Assembly (NCBI GenBank): GCA_003342895.1
Contig: PTFA01000483.1
Span: 14,429 to 78,428, forward strand
Origin: Casuarius casuarius
Lineage: Eukaryota > Chordata > Aves > Casuariiformes > Casuariidae
Direction: 5' to 3'
Length of the DNA: 64,000 bases
Position 1 is the first letter of the stretch. Each line of letters opens with the position of its first letter. The translations under genes were made by a program, and so were the position numbers. This document shows positions 1 to 13,300 of this stretch, one piece after another. Under the pieces are notes generated by a model. The model had not been told where the DNA came from, searched no databases, and worked only from the letters and a program-made list of their open reading frames with translations.

Positions 1-70
1 AGAATTGCACTTTTAGAATTGCACTTTTAGAATTGCACTTTTAGAATTGCACTTTTAGAATTGCAACTTC
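1..70. repeat. Tandem repeat, 14-bp unit, cut by the left window edge
   Basis: The unit AGAATTGCACTTTT occurs four times exactly (1-14, 15-28, 29-42, 43-56), then once in altered form (57-70, AGAATTGCAACTTC). The array probably continues to the left. Confidence 0.95.
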
Positions 71-3000
71 GGTATCCTGGTTTTGAACACATTGAACTAT
101 GCAAATCGAAAATGGCAAGCTTGTTTTAATACACTAAGTCCAAATAGCTTTTAATAATTAACTCTGCAATAGTTTTGTTTTGAAGCAATTAAGAGTTTAC
201 GGCACTTAGTTTTTGACAAGAGTACAACATCACCTTTTGCATTTAAGTGTGTAATTAACCTTTAATACAAAGTCCTTATGACAATGGGATTAACTCTTTA
301 GGCAAAGTTACTTTGCTGGTTATACACATGTGAGATTGAGGCCTAAGCTTTCAGTGTGTTTTAATGCGGTTTTATGGAGTTCAACAAGACCTTCCCAGCA
401 TTAGTATTTTTTAAAATACCAACTGTGCGTATTCATAAAGATTGCAGTGTTGCAGATGCTTGAACTGACTTAAATCAGGCTGAGGTTCTACAACCTAGTT
501 CATCCTTGCCGCCTGTTTGCACGCGTGCTGCCCTGTGCTCTGTTGACCTCCATCCAGATGCTTCCCCTGGGTTCCCTGGAGCGCACAGGCCGCGCGTCCC
601 GACCGAGACCTGCCTCTCACGGGCGCTGCCGCCAGCGGTGCCGCCAGCCTTGTTTGGTCGCTGCAGGCCGCAAGCGAAGGCAGCTCTCGTCCTTCAGCCC
701 TCCGCCGTAGGGACTGTACTTTGAAATCATGCAGCGGCACCTATAACAGGTCCCATTAATAACATTAAAAAACTTTCACTGGTCGATGCCACATGGTGTG
801 CAAAGTCAGTATAAGACCTGATCATACTCCCTTCTCTTCTAAATTTTTGGTATTTCAAAGTGGGGCACAAAATACCCCTCTCAATCTGTGAACACCCTTA
901 GCTGAACAGCACCAGAATGATCTGCTGGGGAACCCAAAAACATCGTACTATTTCTTGTCCGTAATACAGGGCAGTCTAGAGAGCTGAAGAATTAGTCCCA
1001 GAACACTTAGGGCAAGGCTGACATCTCAATTTCAGGTTGTGTGGCAGCAGCTAACGATCGCTGTTAGTTAATTACCTTAGCCTTTGGTATGACTGTGTAG
1101 CAGATCGTAGGTGCCCTCGTTGGGAGGCAGTGCAAGAATGTCTGCAGCTGTAAGTAGCTGGTGTGTGTTTCCTCATGTGCTTGTGGTGGGATTAGAAAGC
1201 CTGAAGATCTGTACTCAAAGCCATAACCTTGTTTAACTGAGTTTTTCTGTGTGTTGTTTTTTTTTCTTTTGTGTGTGTGTTTGTGTGTGTGTGCACACGC
1301 GCGTGTGTGTGTGCACTGTGCTTTTGACTCTCCCAGTGAGTTCAGCCAGCAGTTTTAGCTCAACACTTAGTTTTCCTGCTGTGGTTTGTGAAAGGCTGGA
1401 GACCTGCAGCACTCTCAGCACATGGGTACTGGCCTGGATGTGTGACCTTTAGGAGCCGTCAGCTCAGGAAGCAGTGAGAAAGATGAGGAACCACGTGTTC
1501 CTCAGCATACGCGCTCGAGAAGCAGACACGGCTGCTGTCTGCGCATCTCGCATAGCTCTAGGTTTGGAGAGAAGAAGCCGCAGTGAAGGTGCGGGCTGAG
1601 CACCGTACAGGAACTTTGCTGGTACTGTTCCTGTAGGAATTTGCCGCACCTCTGGCCAAATAAGCTCTGTGATAGCCCAGCGCTACAGCTGGTTCAGGCA
1701 TGGCTACAAAACCTCATGTTCCTGGCATTTGATACCGACCAAAATAGCGCTCCGTTGTCCGTTTCCCTTCAAGGGTCACGGTCCGTTTGAATTTTAGGCG
1801 CCTTAGTTATGCGTGTGGCTAACAGTTCTGTTACATCAAGACGCTATATCCTGGCTTCAGAGAAAGCCAGAGGAGAGATCTAGTTTGAACGGAAAGTTGG
1901 AAAAGATTTTGGTTATACTGCCACCCCTTCCCCACGCCGGGAACAACCTGTGAGATAAGGAGGCTTTCGCTGTTAACACCAAGGGGGTTCTTGATGCTTC
2001 AGTGAGGCTTTTTAGTACGGTGTGTCGTGACCTATGGAAATAGCTACAGAGTAAGGTAGTGGCTTTTTTCCTGGGATAGAAGCAGGAGTGTAGAGAATCT
2101 GTTGATTTCTTAGTTCTTAGGGCAAAGGTTTTTCTGCTGCCTGATCTATTTTTCAAGGAGGGAGGGGAGGGTAAGGGAGTGGAGAGAACAGCCCTCCTCC
2201 TCTTCTCGCATGCTTTATTTAATTAAATCATCAGCCCCCAAGCTGACAGCATACTTGCTGAGGCCTCGTTCTGTGCTGACGTGCTGAGGCAGCAGAGCCC
2301 AAGAATGAAGATAGTTCCTGAAAAATTTGGGAATCCTACTCTCGTCCTTGCGTTGTATTAGTAGGATTATATGGAGCACCCAGTGAAAACTGCCTGTACA
2401 GCCTGGTCTGCCAGCACTGTTACTGGCACCAGTAGAGAGCACCGATGGCGAATTACAGCTTTGGCCCTTGCTAACTTAGACACTCTTCTCTTCTGGATGA
2501 GCACCGTGCCTCAGGGCGCGTGTGGGAGCGGTGCGCGAGCGGAGCGCTGGCGTGAGCTGGCAGTAATGCCGAGGAGATCGTCCTCGGTACGGTAGGAGCA
2601 AAGTTTGGTCTTGGTGGGTCGCCTCTCTGGTTTCCGTTGTGTTGGCGTGGGCTCCCCCGGCAGATCTGGTGTGTTCACGTATAGATGTGCTGTTGAGCCC
2701 CTTTCTCGCAGTGGGGCTTCAGGGCTGTCTGGTGTTTTTCTGCTTCGGTGCTCTCTCTGAGCGCTTACCCGGTAAATCTCCCGTCCTCTCTGAGAATGTG
2801 CGCAGCCTTGCTGCATGGAGACATACTTTATTTTTACACTTATTTCCAAGGGGATTTCACAACCAGCTGGGTTGCTGTCTGTGTGTTTGGTTCTTTTGCT
2901 TGTTCCCACCCTGCTCAGATAGAGTAAGTCAATCTCCCTCCTTTGCTCTCCACGAGGGGATTCTCATCTACTGTGAAACTGCTGGCAGCAGGCAGATGTC

Positions 3001-4201
3001 ATCTGAATGGTCTCCTCTGCTCTGTGAAGAGCTGGCAGAGATGACGGGGAACTGATGGAGCTGTACACGGCAGTACAGTGTGCTGGGGTGTGCTGGCTGT
3101 AAGGGGAAGCGTGCTTCAAAAGAATAGGAAATGCAATAACTGTCAGTCTGAGTAATGCTGCAAATCATTTAAGAGCATGAGAAGCAGTGGTGGTGTGTCT
3201 TGTCCACTCTTAGGAAGCACTTAACATAAGGTGTTTACAAAGTTCTCTTCTCAAGGTTGCACGTACTTGCACAAGAAGAATGCTTTTCACCAGTTTATAT
3301 TTGGGGAAAACAAGATAAATGGCAACTGCTTGGCATTTATGTACGTGCAGCTTTTGGCAGAGGTGAACAGCTGTGTCCTTGGTGCATACAGGCCATACGT
3401 ACTGTGTGTTCAAACTGCCAGTTGTGCAGCAGACAGGGAGTGCTACTACACAGATGATAGTGCAAGATGCGCTGCTTTCTTGGTGTGTATATAAAGCATA
3501 TATTGTATCTTGATAATCAGTGTCTGTGGTCACACAGTAAATCAGAACTGGCTTGCAAACCCAAAGCCCTGATCTGCAGCCTAAACTATTGCTGTTGCTT
3601 TCTTTGTGTCGTCTTTCCTTATCTAAGAGTTGTCACTTCTTCCTTTCCTTCCTCCCTCAAACTCTTGTGCCTCTCAGACTAGTCTTTCTGTTATTGTAGG
3701 TCGTCTTGAGCTAAGGGAATGAAAATTGGGGATTGGAAATTCACCTTCATTCTCCTAAGCTTCATCCTAACTTCTGGAGTCACAGTTGAAGTCTTTGGGT
3801 GTATGAGGCCACAAGTATATCCACTGTCCTGGTCAATGATTTAGACAACGGACTGGAGCATGCATCATTGTAAGGTTTAAATTATTTCAGCACCAGCAGT
3901 GACACTGTCCCCTTCCCACTCACCGCAAATGGGTTAATGGGTCTGCCTGTCTAACATGCTTCTGGAGCCACGTACGCCCTCCCACCCCGAGAGTCTCCTG
4001 CAGCAGCGCTGGCTCCCGCCCCACCTCTGCCTGAAGGCTTTCTTCCCCTCGCCTTGGTTCTCCCCTTAGCGCTGGGCAGCCTGTCCCTGGGTTCATTCAG
4101 CCACATCAGTCCCTGAGCTGCCCGTCCTGACCTCCTTCCGGTAGCATCAGCCCCCGGCTTGCCCAGACCTTCCTCACCTCTTGTGTGTGTTGTGATTCCA
4201 G
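71..4201. other. Upstream region and probable 5' non-coding intron of PPIP5K1
   Basis: No coding exon was found. The region includes a GT-rich microsatellite (1271-1314), GC-rich and CpG-bearing patches at about 510-690 and 2505-2600, and T-rich and A-rich stretches. Since the first coding exon starts at a splice acceptor, an untranslated first exon should lie here or further left; I cannot place it with confidence. Confidence 0.5.
1271..1314. repeat. GT/CG microsatellite
   Basis: GTGTGTGTGT blocks surround a CACACGCGCG core, an alternating purine-pyrimidine tract able in principle to form Z-DNA. Confidence 0.9.
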
Positions 4202-4376
4202 AGCGGGATGGTCGGCCACCAAGGCTACAATGTCGTCCCTGACGACCTCCAGTGAAGGAGAAAACCCCGCTCCCAGGTTTGTTGTCGGTTCCAGGGATGA
4301 TGAGACGGACTTCCTCGGATCAAACATGAAGACAGACAAAATTGGTTTCTTTGAAGACGATGAAGAGGAGGAATCG
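4202..4376 (+). CDS. PPIP5K1: PPIP5K1 coding exon 1 (residues 1-49) with start codon
   Basis: The exon follows a TTCCAG acceptor and ends at TCG|GTAAGG. Translation starts at ATG 4230-4232 (A at -3), giving [11 protein letters not shown] and an acidic run EDDEEEES at the end; it finishes in phase 0. The first 28 nt are 5' UTR and contain another ATG at 4208, listed separately. This N-terminus is the variable, non-catalytic part of the family. The acceptor implies at least one non-coding exon upstream. Confidence 0.88.
4208..4255 (+). promoter_or_regulatory. Upstream ORF overlapping the PPIP5K1 start codon (15 codons)
   Basis: ATG at 4208 has G at -3 and G at +4, a strong initiation context. 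It reads [15 protein letters not shown] and stops at TGA 4253-4255, in the +1 frame relative to the main ATG at 4230, so it runs 25 nt past the main ATG. If the exon begins at 4202, this ATG lies only 6 nt from the exon border and would be in every transcript using this acceptor. A regulatory role is inferred. Confidence 0.5.
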
Positions 4377-7300
4377 GTAAGGAGGTCCTGGCATTCTGGG
4401 TTGGAGCACCTGTGCGGAATTCGTGGGTCTCAGCCAGATTTTGAGTGGTTACTGTGGAGGCCACGGGCAGTCAGGACTTCAGGGTCATGGCGCCAGGTAC
4501 ATGGCACCGTCGTGGGGAGGGGCTGTGTCAGCCCTGATGGGATGCACCGCGCTGTCATACTGTCAGGCTTAGTGTCTCGTGGTGCAGTAAACTTTAGCCT
4601 TTTTGCTTTGCAGGTCTTTTTCAGGTCCAATACCAGACAACTTTGTCCTGGCAATTTAAGCCTAAATCTCTTATGAATCTTTCTGTTTTACTAGGGAAGT
4701 TTTTGAGGAAAACTGTGGGAATTGTGAATAGGGCAAAGAAGTGTGTGCAGATTTGAAGCAGTTCCTCTTTCCTGTAATCTGCAGGAGCAGAATGCAGAAA
4801 GGAGAATCAGAAAGGAGAATCATCTCCGGCTTCTGAATAAGGCTTTTGGGCTTTTGGCCCTTATTCAGCCCACTCCTCTGGCCTCCTGCGGTGGCCTTCG
4901 TTAGGGGCATTTGTTCAGAGGCCCTTCCGTTCACTGAAGTTCTCTCACCTCTTAGTGGGCTGAATGGACTGCGACTTGTGCTAGACTGCACTGGCGTAAC
5001 CTTAGCGTAGTACGTAGTGGCCTTGCAGAACTTTAATCTACTGTTTTCCTGTCTTTGCTGTTTGGTGTATGATGCAGCCTCTGAGGGCCAATACAGGTGT
5101 ATCCTGTAGCCCAGATAGAATATGTAATGGGCAGTATATGCTGATCTCCTCTTTAAGGATGGTAAAGTAGCTCTCTAAAGATAATGCAAAGGAAACAGTG
5201 AATAGCTGGGACTTGTCTCTGCAAGACCTGCAGGCAAGGGCACTGCAATGGAGTAAAGAAACTCCTGACCTTTTACTCTCTCGATTCCACTGGGGCTTTT
5301 CATTTTAAGTTGGGGGGGAGGAGGAGGAGGAGGTTGGTGTTTGTTTGTTCTTTTGGAATGGACTGACCAAATTATTCCAGAGTGGGGTGGAATGCACCAC
5401 ACTTTGCTCTTGAGAAAATCATCTGTCCATCCCAGAGAAACTCTGTTTGATGCCTTTGACATGTTAGAAGTAACATTTCCTCCTCTCTGGGTAAGAGGAG
5501 CTGCTTTTGCCCCATGTGGAAGCTCTGCAGTGTTGCATGGTGATCTGCTGCCTGTTCCAGTACAGAATTCCAGACAGAAATTGCATTAAGGATGAAATAT
5601 ATCAGCAGCCCATGGGAATTCGTCTTTAGGAAGAATCCAGTGATACAGTATTGATGCTCCAGTGATTGGAGCGGCAAGTGTTTGTTGCGTTTTTAGGTGG
5701 TTGAGACTGCCGGGTTTTTTTGTTTTGTTTTTAATCTTTTTCTTTTCCCCGCACCTCAGTTCTTGCTCCATAAGCTGTGACATGTAAGAGAAAGAAGCAA
5801 CTATTTTTCAGTCAAAGAGATGTCAGATTGGAAAACTGAATCCAATTATCCCGGCTAGTCAGTCTAGCTGAGAACCGAGCAAAGTGGAGCTAAGGAACAG
5901 TGAAAGCAGGGCAAGTCTAGGGAGGCAGATTGGAGCCAAGACTGAAATCTGCTGTTTTTCTCTGTTATGTGCTGTGTTCTGCACCAGGGCCTTGGGGTGC
6001 TGCAGGGGCTTTGCTCCTGCTTGTGTGAGTTGCTGGGGCCATATGCCAGCGCAGCTGTTATTCACGCTGGCTCTGTACTCCAAGTCTCCATTGCAGTTGT
6101 GTTGTTGACCTAGGAGCCTATATGGGCTCAAAATACACAGTGTTATGTACCTTCATACCCAGTAAAGAGCTATTTTAGCAGGTGGGGCAAAGGAATTGGA
6201 AGCCCTTAGACTTCCTAGATACTCTTTTTGCTGTGGAATCTGAGCCTTTGGCTTTGGGAGTTGGTGCAGTAACTTCACAAGTCTCAGTTTACAGTCTGAA
6301 GCCACCATTCTGTGTCTTGTATATCTGCAGTCCTGCATGTATCTCTTTAGACGACTCACTGAGTTTAATCTTGCCTGGGCCAGAATTAATCTGTTGAAAA
6401 CACCCAGTCTGGGTTTAAAAAGTCAGTGATGGAAAATCCACCACAGACCTTAGCCTGTTTCTCAGCTACTGTTATTGGTGCTTTTTAAAATACATGCCTT
6501 TTCTCTATACTTAGTTAACTTAACTTCTTCCCACTGGATCTTGCTGTACCTTTGTCAGGTAGATGGGAGAGTCCTTGGTGCTGTTTCTCTTCTGCTCGTA
6601 GCTAGTGCTGTCGTTTCTCCTTTGTTTTCTCTCAGACAAGACAGGCTGAGCTCCTGGAGTCTTCTGCTATACAGTACAGCATTTGTGGCTTTTTGGAGTC
6701 CTCCTAACTCTATCAACGGTCTTTGTGAGTTATAGGCCAAAGAACACAGTACAGGATTTCAGTCCCTGCTGCTTGTTCAGGTGCCAGATATTTCTTTCTG
6801 ACCTTAGCATTAGTGCCAAGAAGGAGGAAGAGATGCATATTACCTGGCAAAGAAGCAGTTGTTTCGGGATGTTTCTTTACGACATCTACAGGTGAAATCT
6901 AGTGGGAGCTGGAAGTGTATGTGGGTTTGAGTCTAGCAAGAGCTGGGAGTGGATGTGGTTAGAAGAAAATCCCTCGCTTGTTCCCAGTTGCTGTATTTCT
7001 GTGCTATTACAGGTTGAATTCAGTAAAGTAGCTGACCCCGTACTAAACTGCCCTGTGTCTTCCCTTAGCCGCCTGACCGGCAGATTGTGGTTGGAATATG
7101 TGCCATGACCAAAAAGTCCAAGTCAAAGCCCATGACGCAGATTCTGGAGCGTCTGTGCAAGTTTGAGTATATCACAGTGGTGATTATGGGGGAAGACGTT
7201 ATTCTGAATGAACCAGTAGAGAACTGGCCCTCCTGCGACTGCCTTATCTCCTTCCACTCCAAAGGTAAAAGTCTGTGTGGCAGGCCTTATCCTACCCGAG

Positions 7301-10300
7301 ATCTGCAGGAGGGCGTTTCCATTCATCTTTTTCTTTTTTCCCTCCCCACCCCCACCACCCTGCATTTCAGGATTTCCACTGGATAAAGCAGTTGCTTATG
7401 CCAAGCTGTGCAGGCCGTTTTTGATTAATGACCTTGATATGCAGTATTACATCCAGGACAGGTAGGTGCCTGGGATCCTCTAAAGCCTCTTCCCTCTTCA
7501 GCGGATTCCCCTCCTCAGCATGCTGTGCAAGCTTCATCTTCCTGGCCATAGGCAAATGACGGGGAGGGGAAATGACGTTTTGGCAGTGGCTTTTAGGGGC
7601 TGTTCCCCCCTAACATGAAGGAAGTAGGTTTGGGAGTGAAACCATTGAAATATGGCATATTTTGTCTTCTGGTACAAATGCACTGTAAGGAAAGGCTGAG
7701 TGAATTCAAAGAGAACATGATCTCATAGGATGAGACTGGCATGACTAAGACAAAAAGGTTGGTCTCTGAGGAAGAGAGCCAAGTAGTGAGATGGGATTCT
7801 GGGGCGGAAATTGGGAGCAGCAAGGCCAGGCTGAGGAGGGAATATTGGAAGGCGTATACCCCTCCCTCGAAGTGGGTATATTGGTAAGACACTTCAAGAA
7901 GCTTTTCAGTCAGCTCTTGGTAAGTTAAGTTGATGGGTTAAGTTAGTCGGAAGTCAAATGCTAACTTACAGTCATGTACTTCAGTTCATGTAGTCAGAGT
8001 GCTTTGACTGCAGATGAGTAGTGTCAATACCAGACACCAAACTTCACACGTCTTGGGTTGTGGGCAGCATTCCTGTGGGTGCTGATAGGCACCATACGTT
8101 CTAACTCTGGTGAGAGAAATGCAGCTCCCCTTTGATGTCAGGTGCAAAGTAAAGCACGGGTGATGGGCAGCCCAGTGTGACGACACCCTTTGAGGGGGTA
8201 CATCTGGGTAGTCAGCATTTGCTGAGTGGATTGGGCATCCCCATTTAAGCCAGGCAGAGGTCTACTCTGGGATGCTTCCATAAGGGCTAGGGCTGAGGCA
8301 TGCCCTGTAGCTTGTGGGTCTCATCTGGAGAGCACATGCTGGGAAGTATTTGCATTCTGTCTTGAGACTTTCTTTTGTTCATTTGACTGTTTTTCGTCAG
8401 TGAAAATGAAGCCTTTCCCTTGGTATGTACTGAGGACCTTCCAGACTCTTCTGTTGATCCTCATTGTTTCTGTCCTCTACAGGCGGGAAGTGTATCGGAT
8501 TCTTCAAGAAGAGGGAATAGACTTGCCCCGCTATGCTGTGCTCAATCGAGACCCTGATAGACCAGAAGGTAAATGTCTGGGCTCTGCTGAGAGTCATTTT
8601 TGCATACTATGCCATTTTAAGATATTCTGCAGAGATCAGCACTGATAATGAGTTGGAACAGGCCTGATTCATAAGTTTGTCAACTGACTTGGACACTGAT
8701 TGAAGGCCAAAATAATGGAGTTGGCTGCCTGGCCAGGACCAAAGGGGTTCAGCTCTGCAGTAGGGCTGTTTGCCCCCTTACCTAACGTGCTGCTACTGTG
8801 CTTTGTCTTCAGAATGCAACTTAGTGGAAGGAGAGGACCACGTGGAGGTAAATGGAGCTGTTTTCCCAAAGCCATTTGTAGAGAAGCCGGTCAGTGCTGA
8901 AGACCATAACGTGTACATTTACTACCCAACCTCAGCAGGTGGGGGCAGCCAGCGGCTCTTTCGGAAGGTGAGGGGCACTCCAGCTTTGCTGTTGGAACCA
9001 ACAGATCCGTGGATCTGAGAGACCTATGTGACTTCGGGGGGGAGTTTTGGGGAAGGGAGAAGGAAGATCTTGTTTTGGGGTAGTCTATACCTTTGTAAAA
9101 TTTACAGTCAAATCCCACTGAGTTGGGAATTGCAGAAAGACACATTCTGGTGCTAGTGCTGACTGCACTTTCACTATCCTCTTTTGCCTGTGTCCTGTTT
9201 AGCAGTCCTTAAGAACTGTGTCCCTTATTGAACTGCATAACTGTCTTTTCCAGATCACTTCTTCAGTTTATCAAGATGATTTTTTATTTCTGTTCTTGTC
9301 CTCTAACATGCTTGCTGCCCTTAGCTTAGTGTAGCTTGTAAATGTAATAAATGCAGTATTTTTTCCTAGATTCCACAGGAAATCTGTGTCTGCCCTTACT
9401 CACTTCCTCCGCTTTACCAGTGAACCATTAATAACTATGGAATATGATTTTCCAACCAGTTATGCATCTGCTATTAGTAATCTTAAAATGATCATTTCCT
9501 TAGCTTTTACATAGAGGCATGTCACTTGAGATTGTATCCAAAGTCTCACTAAAAATGAAAATGGCATTAGCTCTTGTCTATAAGATCTATTGCATTGTCC
9601 TGAAAAGAAGTTAATTTGATCTGACTGTGATTTGTCATAACTTGTTATAATTTGCTTATTAGCTAGGCTCCTTACCTTCTATGTTTTTATCCACTGTTTT
9701 TGTTCCATATTCTTCTAGTGATTGGAGTCAACCAAGTGGTCTGTAATAACTTTTTCCTCTTTAAAGCCTGGAAAAGGACGTACTTAGTGTCTGCATTTTG
9801 GAGTCTCTTCTGTCCTTCATGAATTATTGTGCTATAATAGCTGGGGGTTCTGAGAGATGTTCAGCTAGTTCTTTAAGTATGGGATGAAATTTATGCTGTT
9901 TGTCCTTCCATCTAAGGAAAGAAAACCTATGGTCTACCCTGAAGTTTTTATTCTATGCTTTCAGATTGGCAGCAGGAGTAGTGTGTACTCCCCAGAGAGC
10001 AGTGTAAGGAAGACAGGCTCATACATTTATGAAGAGTTCATGCCTACAGATGGCACTGATGTAAAGGTAAGGAAAACCTGGGTAGCTGAAGTTTGGGCAG
10101 TCCTACTTAGCAGATTCTGGAGTGGTTTTTTTAACCTGTGAGGTGCTGATTGTGCAGCTTGGATCAGAAAGTGAGGAGCTAGTATTCTGCAGACCCTGAC
10201 AAGAAGAGTGTATGAGAGCAGCTAATCTTTTTTTCCTGTGTGTGTCTGCAATAGAAATACCTTCTGGAGGCTGCAGTTAGTCTAGGGGTAATGTCAGGAG

Positions 10301-13300
10301 TAACTATTTCTCTTCTCAGGTGTACACTGTTGGGCCAGACTATGCCCATGCAGAGGCTCGCAAATCCCCTGCTTTGGATGGGAAGGTTGAACGGGACAGT
10401 GAAGGGAAAGAAATCCGTTATCCAGTCATGCTGACTGCCATGGAGAAGCTAGTTGCCAGGAAAGTCTGTGTAGCCTTTAAGGTTTGTGTGTTTTCTCTCC
10501 TATGCAAGCAGAATACTCCCTGGAATGTCTGCTTCATGACTCAGGCACCTGTATTAGCTTGAGTCCGTTGCCCTTACATATCTCTGATGTGTCTGTGTTC
10601 CATGCCTGGTGCCAGTTCTCTCTGCCAGCTGGGTGCAGCTGGTCCTGCTGGCCCTGGCCGTTTGCTGGTCAGAGGTGGCTGGGAAGGCGGAGGGGCTACA
10701 GCAGATGCCTTCTGCGCTGGCAGGTGGCTGGTGCCCAGCTTGCATCTGAGCGTTTGGTATCAGATTCTAAGCATGCTGCTGTCCATCTGATCTGCACTGA
10801 TCCCTCTTTTGCTGTTTCATGCTTGTGTGGATAGCCTGGTCGTCTTTTCCTTGGCCTTTTTCATCCTCTTCTTGACCTGGCTTTGATGCATATTTGTGTT
10901 TTACCTATAGGTAGGTAGGGTGAATGTGTATGTGAGTCTAGGTGGAGTTATAGGACCTGTTCTGCTTCATCAGCAATATCAGCAGAAGCAGCACTTGGCT
11001 ACTTGTTCCTGGACCCGCTGCAATCTGCATCCCATGTAGTTGTTCTGGTACAGCCGTGGGTTTATTCTGCATTAAAACCTTTTCCATGCGTTGGTGGATG
11101 TCTGTGCATGCACTGCTTATTTTCTCTATCTCTGTAGTCTGGTTCATAACAGCTGAATTTAGAGGCAAGAGAGGTAGGAGCTTTCTTATACCCTTATTGC
11201 TCTTTGCAGTAGCACTAACTTGCTTAATACAGGAGTTCATGGATTGGGCCCTTGTTAGAGCTGTGAAGGTGTGAAGATACCTCTAAAGGGCCTGTTACTG
11301 CTAACTGCTTCAAGACCGATGAGACAGGCATGAAATGGAGAACTACTGCAGGAACTGTGCCTTTGGAGACGCCAGTGGAGCTGAACTGGACAGTGTATGC
11401 TGACAGAGTGCCCTCTCAGCCCTGCTTGACTTATGCATCTGCTGTCCTGCTTGCTGTGCTTCCTCACAGTGTGCCTATGAATCCTGTCCTCTGTTTCCTC
11501 ATGCAGCAAACTGTATGTGGGTTTGACCTCCTGCGGGCAAATGGCCACTCATTCGTTTGTGATGTGAATGGCTTCAGTTTTGTGAAGAACTCTATGAAGT
11601 ATTATGATGACTGTGCCAAAATCCTTGGGTATGTAAAATTCAGGTTTAGGTAGTGGGTAAGGGAATCTGTAGCAAAGCATAGTGAATTTGGAGTCCTGAC
11701 CGGTATATGTGGGAGAAGTCTGTGTGTGATTCAGATGGGGACACTTGTTCAGCAGGGGAAGGTCTGGCTTTGGGAGGAAGGGGTTAATTATTCTTAGCCC
11801 CCAGAGTTCCTGCCTGCATTGGGATTAGCTATCTTTGTCTATAGCCAGGTGTGTCTTACAGGACACTATTGGATGCTAAGCCCAGCTGCAGTATTAGTGA
11901 TGCGAGTGCCTGTCTCTTCTGGGTGCTCTGACTAGCCCATGGTGTGTTAGAGGTCCCTGCAGGGAAGGTGAGGAGAAGCTGTCTGTGGCTCTCCCCAAAC
12001 CTTTCACCTGGACCACAGGGGAAGAAAAGGAGAACTGAGAGAATGGTATTTCATATGAACTCTGTGTTCTGACTTCTTTCAGAAACATAATCATGCGTGA
12101 ATTGGCTCCCCAGTTTCATATTCCCTGGTCCATCCCAACAGAAGCAGAAGATATTCCCATTGTCCCCACAACTTCGGGCACCATGTGAGTACTTGCGAGC
12201 TTCTCAAAAGGATCCCTTTACTGGCTACATGAGGGACAGAGTGCGAGCCATGTCCAAGAGACATGCATCACCCAGCAGCAGTTTTCTCCTGCAGCTGTGT
12301 TGGTTGAGACACTGAAGACAGATGTCTGTGGAAAGCTCAGTTATGCTCAGGAAATGGGCAATGGGTGGTAAATGAGGTGTAGGAGTGATGAATGCAGAGG
12401 AGCATTCTTTGAGGGAATTACAGAAACTGTTCATGGCTTTCAGGAGGCCTCAATTTTCGATCAGCACAGGGAAGGGATTAAGGCATCACTCTACCTGGCT
12501 CACTGGAACCACTGTTCTGTAGGTAGCTGCTCAGAGCAAATGGGTTTTAAGCTGCCAGTGAAATGGGTGGAAAACTGTTAGCTGAAGTATTCACATTGTA
12601 TGTGCACTCGCGAGGCTCCCATTTGAGACTATTGGCCATACTAGTCTTCCACTACAGAAGGCTAAAAGATGAAGACAAAGATTTCTGTGTTCCTGAACAT
12701 GCTTGCATGAAGTGAGGAAAAAAAATAGTTGCTACAGAAGAGGTAAACTGAGAGCATGTGTTCATCCTTCCTGTAACGTAGGATCATTTGGATAAAGTTG
12801 GCAAATGCAAACACTGCATGCTTATGGGGCTGCTGGCTTCTATTGTAACTTGTGACAGTGTAACTGATAGAATCAACCCCCATTTGTCTGGGATCTTACA
12901 AGAGAGGTAGGTGGATATTTTAATATCTGAAAAAGCAAAGTCATGTAGCCCTTCTGAAGTGAGCCAGCCTAACTACTGGTTCCTGCAAGTGGCTGATTGC
13001 TGCAGAATCTCTCTCTATACAGCTGTTATTGGTTGATCACAGACAGGACCCTGACTGTATAACCATTCTTCAGGACCAAGTTGATTTTTTCCTATGTCCT
13101 TCCAAGCAGTGCTATGAAGATCACATCAGTTGGGCATGTTAAACTGTGCCTTTCTTGGAAGAAGTTTGGTACAATTCAAAATGCCATATCTGTAGATTCC
13201 GTAACATCTAGCCTGGTTCCCGTCTGCTAGAGATTTGATTTTTGCGTGTCATAGTACGATGCTGTGGTGCTCATGAGCCTGGTCATGTCTGCACTACTTT

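Noticed and set aside
3810..3870. A short stretch (GGTCAATGATTTAGACAACG) resembling a CR1 ORF2 segment
   Set aside because: The similarity is too short and no flanking CR1 sequence could be followed.
4185..4232. An in-frame ATG at 4185 as the PPIP5K1 start
   Set aside because: It lies before the splice acceptor at 4201, within intron sequence, and the residues it would add do not resemble the family N-terminus.
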